From Nymphaea colorata (lineage: Eukaryota; Streptophyta; Magnoliopsida; Nymphaeales; Nymphaeaceae), in the NCBI RefSeq assembly GCF_008831285.2, contig NC_045139.1, forward strand, positions 33,947,706-34,011,705: 64,000 nt of DNA. The letters run 5' to 3'. Every line of letters starts with the position of its first letter. The stretch's first letter is position 1. This document shows, in pieces, positions 54,401 to 64,000 of the stretch. The notes beneath the pieces are model-generated. The model did not search any database. It saw only the letters and a program-made list of their open reading frames with translations, and was not told the origin of the DNA. The position numbers were made by a program, and so were the translations under genes.

Positions 54401-56591
54401 GCAAAGGTTAGCTAACATTGGTGGTTGGCAGGTGGTTAAGCTACATTTGGATTATTTGGGTGTTTCTTTCTTTACGGGAAACTTAAATGTGAACATTTGC
54501 ACATGTTTGATTGCTAAATTTGAGAAGAAGATGACACCTTGGAAAACCCAACTCCTATCCTATGTAGGACGTGCTTGCCTTATCACCCATAACCTTAGCT
54601 CCATGGGTAATTTTTGGATGCAATCTTTCTCTCTCCCGAACGAAGTGTTGAAGAAGCTGGAGAGATGCATGGCCGGATTGTTGTGGGCTGGCACTGAGAA
54701 AAACCGACATATCCACCAAATAGTCTGGCGTTCTTTATGTAAGCCCAAGGCAGAAGGTGGCATTGGTATACGCCTTCTTGAGGATGTGAAGGATTCCATG
54801 CTAGCGAGCAGACTTTGCTCTTCGTTCAATAATAACTCTCTCTTTGCTCAGTGGTGCAGGGCTAGATATCTTAAATCTAACAGTTTGTGGACTGTGCGTA
54901 AACCTTGGAGGGGAACTTGGGCTTGGAAAAGCTCAGGAAAAGGCTGGAATAAGATAGCAAATTGGGTGAGGTGGCAGATTGATGATGGTAAATTTGTTTC
55001 CTTTTGGTCCGATTGGTGGCATGACAAAATTCCGGTGAAATCAATTAGTGGAGAGGAGTATGGTATCATAGTTGATCAATTTAAAGCTTTTTGTGGCTGA
55101 GGTTAGGGGTTTGGGTGAGGCTAGGCTAGAGCTGCCTAGCAAGGCATTAGCCGTGAGTAGGAGCATTCAACTAGTTAATGAGACTGATAAACTTGTTAGT
55201 AATGCTAGAGACCTCAAGGATCTTAGCTCTAGGTCGATTTGGGAAGCCACATGACAAAAAGGTAGTCAAGAGGGCTGGTGAAACGGTATATAGAAGAAAC
55301 ATATCCCAGCAATAGCAAGTTGGATTACCTACATCGCCAGCCACATGAGACTGACCACTCAAGACAAATTAAAAAGACACAGAGTTTATTTGGCAAACAG
55401 ATGCCATTTATGCAAAAGGGAGGATGAGAACAATGTGCACATCATGTTCAAGTGCTTAGTTGTGCAAAAGGTGTGGAGAAAGGTCTAGTTTTGGTAGGAG
55501 TAGGCTCCCGTGGCAAAGAATAGTTAAAGAATTTCAGCTTTGGAGTGAGGTGTCCTTCAAGGTTAGATGGCTTAGGAAATGTTGGATGTTGCTTTTCTCA
55601 ATCGCGTTATGGAAGCTATGGTGGTTTAGGAATGAAGTGGCACATGAGAGAATGACTATAGTTATGATTAAACATATTTTCTCTATTGTTTGGCGATCAG
55701 CTAAGGAGGCCTTTCTAAGTTTGCAGCTGGAGGATGACGAGCGTAAGACAATGTCCACTTGGTTGCAGACTGGAATCCTCTGTGAGGGCAGACTCTCAAG
55801 CTTAAACATGGACACTAATGTGCTACAAATTGTCACATATAAGAAGGGCATTAAAACCATGGTGATGAGCATGTGGAGATTGAGAGGTATGGAGGAGATT
55901 GAGAGGTATGGAATCCAGTGAGGCCATACTAATTGAAGCTCAATCTAAGGAGGATGAAGCCGAATTACAAGTGTTTAATGGGTGACTACATCCTATGGCG
56001 AGAGTCAATGGCAGTTTTGGGATCATATCTAACAATGAAGGATGGAAGCGCAGACTTAGAGCGATGCTGGAAGGCAGGAGGCCGATTAATCAGAAATAGC
56101 AACCCATGAGGGAGACCAACCAACGTCTTAACGGTTCTTAGTCATATGCCTACATTAGAAGCTGAAGACCAGATGTGTCAGTATGGGGAAAGAGATGGGA
56201 GGGATGATGGTGGTTAATGTTTTAAAAGCTTTTCTAATAGTGTTTCTGTTTTAGTCTTTTGCCTCTTTCAGGAGCAGAAACACTGGTGGGATTTTGGCCT
56301 TCTGGTGGCGGGTTTTGGGGCAGCTGGGTTATGTTTGTCTTTGTTTTTTGGTTTTTCTCCTGCTGTGGCTGACTCTCAGCTTTGTGTAAAATTTTCTTTC
56401 GTCCTGTACATATATTAATCTTTTGGTAATAAAAGGAAGGGAGCCTACCTCCCAGCAGCCATTTATTGGCAGGGTAAAGTTCTCCTAAAAAAAAGTTGGA
56501 CCTTGGAGGGTCAGACTTTTTTGCAAGGATAATTTTTTTGCCCGTTGGGGGTTCCTCATCTTTGACCCCAGCTTTCATCTTCGTCGCCAGA

Positions 56592-56800
56592 CTCTCCACC
56601 ACCACAGCCGCTCTGCCTCCATCTGTCAGTGGTGGGTAGAAGTTCCTCTTCGTCGTCGTTCTCTCCACCACCACAACCGCTCTGCCTCCATCCGTCGCTG
56701 TGGTTTGAAGTTCCTCTTCATCGCCGTGCTCTCCACCGCCACTGCCGCTCTGCCTCCATCCCTCGTGATTGATTTAGAAGTTGTTGAGGTAACCCAACCT
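56592..56800. repeat. Three ~69-bp tandem repeats in a GC-rich block
   Basis: CTCTCCACCACCACAGCCGC starts at 56592 and again (variants) at 56661 and 56729; each unit includes GAAGTTCCTCTTC. The units could encode a repeated peptide in some frames, but stops occur between them. The block ends with GTTGAG|GTAACC near 56788, which could be an exon end, so this may be the untranslated first exon of an unidentified gene. Confidence 0.75.
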
Positions 56801-57264
56801 CTCTCTCCCTATTCAGCGTTCTTACTTTTTCTAATCCCTTCTTCTCTTTCACATCTTTTGTTGCTTCCTGTCATTTTAGGATGGGATCAGGTGGGAATGG
56901 GATGATTGGTTTAATGGGATCTATTCCATCCATTTCTGTCTGTCTGATTTTTTAGCCTTTCCTGATGCAAGAGAATGGGGTTTTAGATGAGTCGGAGATT
57001 CAATGGTGGTGTTCTGGTTTTGAGGTTTCTTTACCATTTGGTGGAGATTTAGTCTCTTTGTTGGGTGATCTGGTGGGATGCAATGTTGAGAAATGGGGGC
57101 GATTTGAGGCCTTTTGTTTGAGGCCAATTACAAGTGTAATTTTTGAGATCTCTTTTCTTCGTTTAACTCATATCATGTCAGAGTTACGGGAGCACATGTG
57201 AGAACTTTGAGACATTTTTCATTGTAAAGAGGATTCGTTTAACTTCAAAATTTTAGTATTTCAT

Positions 57265-57465
57265 GTCACAGTTAATTTTACCCTGCAAAAAACTACCATA
57301 TGCATTAAACACAGTTAACTTTACCCTGCAAAAAACTTCCTTGCATTCAAACAGGGCCTCAAATCGAAAAAGGGTAAAATTTTATCCTTTATTTTTTTCT
57401 AGAATTCTTTTCCATGGTAAATTTACTACGTTAAATTCTTCCGCGCAATCAAACAGGGTCTTAAA
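57265..57465. repeat. MITE-like block with repeated TTTACCCTGCAAAAAACT units
   Basis: GTTAATTTTACCCTGCAAAA at 57271 recurs as GTTAACTTTACCCTGCAAAA at 57314. CAAACAGGGCCT and CAAACAGGGTCTT follow at about 57348 and 57453. It is related in sequence to 61505-61745. Non-coding. Confidence 0.55.
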
Positions 57466-57644
57466 GAAAAAAATTGAAAAATCTTTTCTAAAAAGTAGTA
57501 AGCTGACAACCATTATAATGAATTAGTTTTTCAAGAGAGACCATTGTGGCTTCCCTTTTCAAGAGATAATGAAAAAAAGTATCTCACCATCTCTCATCCC
57601 TCTCACCCTCTTTTTTTTTTTCCTCTAATTAGAGTTTTTCTAAC

Positions 57645-57648
<4 letters not shown>

Positions 57649-57680
<32 letters not shown>

Positions 57681-57702
57681 CTCTCTCTCTCTTTCTTTCT
57701 AT
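57649..57702. repeat. CT microsatellite
   Basis: (CT)n with one GC interruption near 57677. Confidence 0.9.
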
Positions 57703-59161
57703 GTTGTTCATGGGTGGCAGGTTGGACGACTTCTGAAGCACAAGCCTTCCCATTGGACCACCATAGGTTTTGTTCTTTTTTCGCATGAGAAGAAAGATGA
57801 ATGAACAAATACAATAGAAGGAAATCCTCTTCCATAGAGGCAGAGCTAGAAATTTTCCATGAGGCAGGTTAAATTAAAGTTTCTAAATTTTGACTAATGC
57901 CAAAGTATCATTTTTTTCAAATTTTCTATATAGAAATATTTTAAATTTACATGTAATTTTTTTTTAAAATTGAGGTGGGGGCAGGGCCCATGCAGGGCCC
58001 TACCTTGTCTCCACCCCTGCGCACCCATTAGCTTCCATGCTTGTAGTAGTCGATGTGCTATTTTCTTTATCAAACTAAATTCAGATGATTTGGAGCTGAC
58101 TCGGCTATTCCAAATGATCCAAGTGATCCAGAATCGATTTTTTTGAAAAATCGGGTGTATACAAGTCAAACCTTGAATCATGACTCATTTTCTTAGCCGA
58201 TCCGAGTTGACTCGAGCAATTCCCGGGTTCGATCGTCGAGTTTGCCAACCATGGTGTGTGTGTGTAAATGTAAATCAACTGCCATTCAATTGAAATCATT
58301 TTTTAAATATTCATCCAAAAACCATTTCTTGTTATCCAAACGAAAACTAGGTTTTCAAAAGTTAAAATCTTTTTGTCATCACAAAGTGGCGTTTAAGGGT
58401 GTCATTTAATAATATGTCTTTTTGCAAATTTTGAAAAAAAAACAAAAAATTACTTTAAAATTTTTGCATTCACATGCAACAACTTTAGTTTCCTTTCAAT
58501 TTTGTGGCCTTTTCTAAGAAAATAGGCATGTCAAATTTAGAAACTTTAATTCGGCCGCCCTCATGAGAAATTTAAGTTCCGTGCATGTGTGACGTTGAGA
58601 TAATAATAATATCGTTATGGTGTTTTTGGAACACATGTTTCTACAAGACATCTTATAAAAACATTTCGTTTTTGTTTGTTTTCAACAAAACATGGTCTGA
58701 TTACGAACGTTTTTTTAGATCCAACGATCAAATCCAGACATAAGTACTTCATGCTTTTAATAATAAGATTACAATAATTTTGAAACGTTTATTGTAAGAA
58801 CGTTATGTTCATTTTATCAAAGAGCAAACACTTTATGTTTTTCCTCTTTTTAGTTTTGAGCTCACAAGAACAAAATCGAATCCTATGTCAACTGCCAAAA
58901 GCTAACACTAGCATCTCTCAACTGTTGTTATAGTGCGTGCATGAGGCGGCAAGGTCGGTCCACAAGGGATTTGCATTAAACATTGGGTTTGTCACTGTCA
59001 CATTCTAGTGTGTTCTTCATCTCAGTCATAATAGGTTTAAAATAAGGTCTATAAACCCCAAGTATAATGGGCATAGGAAGCCCAATAACATATCTTAGGG
59101 ACAATAAGAAAACCACTCACATTAAAAAAAAAAGAAAAAGAAAAAAAAGTGCCGCCACAGT

Positions 59162-59424
59162 TAAGCTTAGGCACCGAGCCGAGCCGCTGGTGGGTACCTG
59201 GCCCGACTCGAGCTCATGAAAAAAAGAAACCAAGCCGACTCGATAAGCCCGATAATATTTTTTAAATATATAATTATTAATATATATATATATATAATTA
59301 TAATAATTTATTACAATTATATGTATATATATACACAACAAACCGGTCTTGGGCTCTGGTTTTAGGTGTCTGGACAAGCCTAGACCCAAGTTTAGGTGTC
59401 GAACAGGCCCAAGACCCAAGCTTA
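59162..59424. mobile_element. 263-bp hAT-like MITE with 8-bp target-site duplication
   Basis: The element starts TAAGCTTAGG (59162) and ends CCCAAGCTTA (to 59424), inverted with one mismatch. The 8 bp on the left (GCCACAGT, 59154-59161) and right (GCCACGGT, 59425-59432) match at 7 of 8 positions. An 8-bp duplication is the hAT hallmark. The interior holds GCCCGACTCGAGCTC and AT-rich DNA, with no reading frame. One of the best-defined small elements in the window. Confidence 0.75.
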
Positions 59425-59551
59425 GCCACGGTTAACATTAGCTAATACATATCACTTGTCAACTACTACTATATTAGTACTCGCACGGGAACCTATAAGA
59501 AAATTAGGAGGGCTATAAACTATATTTGACAAACTTGCTGCTTCGCTGTCG

Positions 59552-59629
59552 CCGCTCCGCTCGTCCGCTGGTTCGCCAATGCCACACTCACCGCTCTGCT
59601 CGTCCGCTGGTTCGCCAACGCCTCACTCG
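59552..59629. repeat. 39-bp tandem duplication
   Basis: CCGCTCCGCTCGTCCGCTGG at 59552 recurs with one change at 59591. The short minus-strand frame crossing it translates the same repeat twice. Confidence 0.85.
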
Positions 59630-60538
59630 CGGCTCTCAAGTAAGGGTTTCTCCATCGCTGTGTCCCTTTCAGAAACACCCAAATCGAATTTTTCCATGTT
59701 TTTAAACATTGCTCTCGTTGTCTTCCTTTCCCTCTTGCTATTGCTTCTATCACTGTAAGATCATCGTAAGACAAAATAAGTCTCTTGTTATTGTTGTGTC
59801 CCTTGCTATTGCTATTCTCTTGCTCCTCATTGTCTCCCTGTCTCTCTTGCTCTCGTTGTCTCCCTGTCTTCCATCATTGTTGATTTATTGGCATTGGAGT
59901 CATCCTGTTTGTGGTGCTAAATGAATGGATGGCTATACAGTTCTTAGGTTGCTTTCCTAAACGCCCAAATGTTACAATGTTTCATTGATAAGCACTGACT
60001 GTGGCTCGTAGCAGGTGAATGCACAGAATCTGAACATATAGGTAGACTGACACAATACAATTTCTGGAAAAAATATTTCAGCATGGGCAAATTGCTTATG
60101 GGCATATAAGAGTCAGAGAAAATGACGAGAACTCTGTCTTACGAACCTGCAAAATCTGCATATAAGAGATAGACAGAGAGATCACATGCATTTTCGACCC
60201 TCTGTTTTAGCCACTTCTTCTAGCCGGGGAAAAGAATTGTATGTTAATCATTTACAAGGATTAAAAGAGGGACTGGGGTTTATACGTTGGGAATCGTTAA
60301 AATGCTTGTATGTTGCAGTGTTCAGATTGTACATAAAACTTGATTTTTGTTATGGTAAAATGAGTTCTTTTGATTGTACATTTATGTGAGTTAATTTGCT
60401 TGTTGTTTGTTTGCCTAAATTATCCTATTCATTTGAGTTCATACCATAGTTAGTGCTTATTTTGTACAATTGCAGAAACTGGATTTAGGGTCATTGCATA
60501 CTTGTAGTCTCTCCCTATGAATGCTAATTCTAGAAGTA

Positions 60539-60712
60539 AACTATGTTGTGCAAAAGGTAATCGATACTTGTGAAGACCAACAACGTGAATTCATTCTGTC
60601 ACGGATCAAGGTGCACTTGAATGCTCCTGAAGTGATATACTTATGGAAAGCACATTGTTGCTCGTGTGGAGAAGCTCATAGCTAATGGAGGTAGAAAAAG
60701 TTGCAAAACACC
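60539..60712 (+). pseudogene. Pumilio (PUF) RNA-binding protein C-terminal fragment
   Basis: One frame reads [20 protein letters not shown], then SRIKVHLNA. After a short break a second frame gives [19 protein letters not shown]. These are the last PUF repeats of plant Pumilio proteins (family: [45 protein letters not shown]). The LKK-type segment is damaged and a frameshift separates the two parts. The upstream PUF repeats are not present, so it is a relic exon. Pumilio proteins bind 3' untranslated regions of mRNAs. Confidence 0.75.
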
Positions 60713-61504
60713 CTTAACAGTTATGCTCTTGTAATCCCTTAACTGTAATTCAAGTAAATGACGGTGGTGATGCCGATTTTTAGGATTAGTAATTGCAGAT
60801 ATTGATGCTCATGTCATCTTGAGGTACATGTAAAAATTTTACAGTTTGTAGAGATGAGTATATCGTAGCCAAACTGTAAAGAAAATGTTGAGCAAACGGC
60901 ATCTCTTGAAAGGTCGGGAATTTTCTGGCTTTGTTACCTTTATACTTTTACCAAATTATAAATAAAATGTTGGTTCCCCTGTACATATAATGAGTCTTTT
61001 ATTGCATGGTTCAAGGTTGAAGTTGTCAAACCTTCTCGAGTCCGAATGATGCACCACAGTGGTGGTTACGGTTGAATAAAATGAGTAGATTGTCGATCAT
61101 TATAGGCCTCTTTTGGAAAGAATGATAACAGATGGTCCTTATGGTTCTCATGGAGAACTCCATGATGTTAATCCTGCTGTTATATCTTCTTGAATAGACC
61201 TAGAAACCAAAGTGGGTAGCCGCAAGAAGCCAAAGAATGAGCTAATTCGGGAGCAAAAATGAATTCAGTGCAGGCAGCAGTGAGGAATTTAAAAAAAAAA
61301 AAAGCTAGGAAGATGACACCAGGTGAGGCATGAGCTGCTTCAACAAGTTAGCTATGACCTTGGAAATGATCTTTTTGGGACCCAGACGATTGGTGAAGGC
61401 TGAAAATTCGATGCATCACAAGAGTCGGCCTTCTTTTGGAGAAGAAATCATACTTTGATGAAGAGGCAAGGGCAGAGGCAGCTAAATTTGGAGAAGAGAC
61501 ACGA

Positions 61505-61745
61505 AAAAAATAACATTTACCACGTTAAATTTTTCCTATGCATCAAACAGGATTAAATTTATCATGTTTAATTCTTCCTGGGCATCAAACATGGTTAAAT
61601 TTACCATGATAAATTCTTCCTGTGCATTAAACAGGGCTTCAGATTGGAAGAAGGAGAAATTTCATCCTGTAAATTTTTCCAGAAAAATTTACCATGATAA
61701 ATTTACCGCGTTAAATTTCACCCACCCATCAAACGGGTCCTAAGA
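61505..61745. repeat. Tandem MITE-like units with CATCAAACAGG ends
   Basis: About five degenerate units of roughly 45 bp carry TTAAATTTACCATG and ATTCTTCCTGTGCATCAAAC variants, the last closing with CCCATCAAACGGGTCC. It shares the unit with 57265-57465. Non-coding repeat of DNA-element type. Confidence 0.6.
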
Positions 61746-62460
61746 GTCAAAACTCACCAAGGTACTTAGGATCAACAACCGATTATATGTTCTTTTTTTT
61801 TGTGGTGCATTGTTGAATACTGAAAAAGTTCATTTTTTTTGAGTTGTAAAATATTACAAACTTTACTAAACATATTCAAATACTCATATTACGTGATACT
61901 TAGTTTTAATTGACGAACAAATTAAACATGGAGTTCCTACAAACTTACCCTCCTCATCTTCATCTGCTTATAAAAAAAATGCACTATAAAAATTTATGAC
62001 CTAACCTATGGAGTCACAAAGTCAACACCCTGACCTGGTGTCTGAGTTCGAAATAAACTCGCCAAACTGACTTGGGGATCACCAACAAATCCAATGCTGG
62101 CCTGGCTAGCCCATAAGTCGTCGGATTCAATTGCAATTATTTACGATATGGTTATTTGGACATTCGATTGAGTCAGTGAGTCAACTCGCTAACCTAGTGA
62201 TCCAGATTGAAATCCAGATCACGCGTTTGCTAGTCAAACACCGCCCGTGAAATCGTTGTAGTTTATGACAACGGAACCGAAGTTATCAAACGCCCTCCCA
62301 AACCTTCCGACGCTTCGGAAAATTGGGTTGTATTAAACTCAGATCCGAACCGAAGAGGGAGCCCTAACACTCGGTTATTTTCCCTCGCCTGTTCAATTCG
62401 GAAGGAGTCGTCGAAGACAGGAGGCGAAGTGCAAGACAGGCCACTGAACCAGAGCATCAC
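61746..62460. other. Spacer and promoter region upstream of the URB2 homologue
   Basis: AT-rich to about 62200, then more balanced. AGCCCTAACACTCGG near 62362 is close to a telo-box and could be the promoter, but this is weak. No other gene. Confidence 0.35.
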
Positions 62461-62496
62461 CTGTCGTTGCCGTCCTTTCTTCAGGTTGTTCTTGGC

Positions 62497-64000
62497 ATGG
62501 AGGAGAAAGAGGAGGTGGAGAAGAAGGTCAAGAAGAGGAAGAAGAAGGAGAAGAGAGAACGTCTAGATGAGGCAGGATTTCCATCCGGAGCCGAAGAAGC
62601 GTCTATGAAGGAAGAGACAGAGGGGAAAATAAGGAAGAGGAAAAAGAAGGAGAAGAAAGGAAGTCTAGATGAGGCAGAGTCTCTGTCTGGGGATGAAGAC
62701 ACGTCTCGGAAGAGGGGGAGATTGGGTCGGCCGGAAGTAGATGAAGTTGGTGTCAGTGTGCCCCTTCTCACTGGTTCTTCCTCTGCCGCGAAAAGCTCGG
62801 AGCCTTTTCGTCCTTCGTCCTGGAAAAGGCTCGATTTGGTACTTTCGCTGAGAAGCAGAGACCTTCCTCTTCAGAGGTTTAGTTGCGACTTTCGAGTTTC
62901 CTTTTTTTTTTGTTTTCTCCTCTGAAGTTATTGTATCTTCTGCCGAAGAATTTGATTATCTTTCCGTGGTTTTCGATTGCATTGTTCGCCATGCAGGAAG
63001 ATCGAAATTGCGCTTGAGTTCGTCAAATTCAGCGAAAACGAGGGGAGTTTGGGTTCAGAGTCTCAGAGTGCGTGGAGAAGACAATGTATTGGTGCGCCGC
63101 GAGTGGTTGCGTTTCTCTCTGATTGGGTACAGTCGATCATGTTGCCTTCGAACGAGAAGAAGTCGATTACCGGAGTGTCTGATTCAAATGGCACGGTTTC
63201 TGAAACGGGGGCAGCAAAAAGAGATGGCGGATTTAACGAATCATCGTTGGATTCCCGGTGCTGGTTTCTGTTACTGCATTGCTTGAAATCCGAACATCTA
63301 CAAAGTTTGAATTTGTCGCCTAATGTGATGAGGTCTGCGGCTGGAACTTTCAAGGAAGCTGCAGCATCGTGGGAGTCATTGCATGAAGAAAGTAAGAGGT
63401 CTAACCTGCGGGAATTGTTGGTTTTGGTGTCAGAGTGCTTGTCCTTGATACTGGGCTTACATGGTAGAGCCTACAATTTCAATTTGGAAGTCTGGGTTTC
63501 TACTTCGGTTTCTGCTGTGGAGCTTATCCATAAGGTGCTCCTGGCTACTGCAGTGAGTGGTGAGGATGGTGATGCTTGTCTCAATGTTGCGTCGTTGGTC
63601 CTGGAAGCGTTTGCCAATTACTTGGCTGTTCACCCGAACCCTAAGAATGCATTCACCATTTTCTCAGAGAAAATTCTCGAACCTTTATTATTGCTGCTTC
63701 CTGTTGTGATGAAGTTTGTTAAGGGTAAAGGTTCCCAGAAAGATGGCATAGATGGTCGATGGACTGACCGGATGTTGAAGATAGCTGTAGAAATTTTGTC
63801 AAATGGTTTGTTTCATTCTGCTCACATTGATGGCTTCTTGAACCTTCGTTCTCAAGCACATTCAACGGAGGACAAGAAAGATGAGTTAACTCCGAAGAAG
63901 AGAAAACCAACTACGGAAACATATAGTATGATGAAAAGCTACCATAAGCACTTCTTCGGTAAATTAGAACGGCTTAGGCTCGATTCGAGAAATTCTGCAT
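62497..64000 (+). CDS. URB2/Npa2-type nucleolar ribosome-biogenesis protein (5' part, cut by the window end)
   Basis: Exon 1 (62497-62876) and exon 2 (62997 to at least 64000), joined through a 120-bp intron (GTTTAG donor, GCAG acceptor); the join keeps frame and restores LQRKIEIALEFVKFSE. About 460 residues are visible. Later residues fit plant URB2 homologues: WVQSIMLPS, WFLLLHCLKSEHLQSLNLSP, LFHSAHIDGFLNL and MKSYHKHFFGKLERL (relatives have GLFHPTHIDGFLSL and KSYHRHLFDRLEK, from memory). URB2 acts in the nucleolus in 60S pre-rRNA processing. The N-terminus is unusual: two lysine-rich segments (KKRKKKEK at about 12-19 and RKRKKKEK at about 46-53), each followed by a GSLDEA- or ERLDEA-type acidic stretch, arranged as an imperfect 34-residue tandem repeat. 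They could act as nuclear/nucleolar signals. ATG 62497 is the first in frame. Confidence 0.85.

Larger units (their letters stand above)
52747..56469 (+). mobile_element. L1-type LINE retrotransposon, 5'-truncated and broken
   Basis: Flanked by exact 14-bp repeats CAGGGTAAAGTTCT at 52733-52746 and 56470-56483, which I read as the target-site duplication; the insert is 3723 bp. It starts in the C-terminal part of the endonuclease domain (YTWSNRRQ near 52790, LDWGFTNSAW near 52835). A linker and the reverse transcriptase follow: ARRIEDFRPIALCNSLYK, LDISKAYDRVSW, GVRQGDLMPPYIF and MFADDLLLF, with the catalytic ADD intact. An RVT zinc-knuckle region lies near 55380-55480 (CHLCKREDENNVHIMFKC). Frames shift near 53592, 53849 and 54384, with stops within, so no functional protein is made. 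AATAAAA-like sequence lies near 56428. Confidence 0.85.

Noticed and set aside
56234-56674. Minus-strand open frame of 146 codons across the LINE 3' end
   Set aside because: It spans the LINE tail, the target-site duplication and the 69-bp repeats, so it cannot be one gene.

Overview
The window is nuclear DNA of a flowering plant. The evidence is spliced genes with GT..AG introns, plant-type protein families (CW-type MBD protein, NRAMP metal transporter, URB2-type nucleolar protein, PIG-C), a plant L1-type LINE, hAT-like small DNA transposons and long AT-rich, CT/TA-microsatellite-rich spacers. I cannot fix the family or species from sequence alone.

Layout. 1-2500: repeats (an inverted pair, a 93-bp tandem pair, a ~430-bp tandem pair). 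2542-4406: a three-exon CW zinc-finger/MBD gene (+). 5905-11770, 12151-13395 and 32846-38960: three copies (A, B, C) of one low-copy segment carrying decayed exons of an LRR receptor kinase and, in A and C, of a plastid cysteine desulfurase (NFS2/SufS type). Copy C lies directly downstream of two further exons of the same receptor-kinase pseudogene (31474-31882), so it looks closest to the source. 13600-15530: GC-richer promoter-like or element-like sequence with a telo-box. 15830-22035: a tandem array that I read as a box C/D snoRNA cluster, with repeated A-B-X trios; A and B carry the same 13-nt guide complementary to the 5' end of 18S rRNA. An inverted 1.2-kb fragment of the PIG-C gene is inserted in it (17935-19128). 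22201-23747: a hAT-like element with a second element nested in it. 24216-25125: an intronless PIG-C gene carrying one frameshift. 25126-29535: spacer with one 391-bp inverted-repeat element. 29540-30560: promoter-like DNA and an ABCF ATPase fragment. 39066-39217: a fourth receptor-kinase scrap.

43706-47255: a complete four-exon NRAMP metal transporter (518 aa), the best-supported gene here. 50750-51710: scraps of a WEB/DUF827-like coiled-coil gene and of a kelch acyl-CoA-binding protein gene. 52747-56469: a 5'-truncated, broken L1-type LINE between 14-bp target-site duplications. 56500-62300: spacer with small elements, a 263-bp hAT-like MITE and a Pumilio fragment. 62497-64000: the 5' part of a URB2 homologue that runs off the window.

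How things fit. Three loci concern RNA or chromatin (snoRNA array, URB2, MBD), but nothing shows that they are co-regulated; they are ordinary neighbours. Most of the rest is duplication and decay: gene fragments with introns retained, inverted and tandem copies, and nested transposons. The most unusual signal is the snoRNA array.
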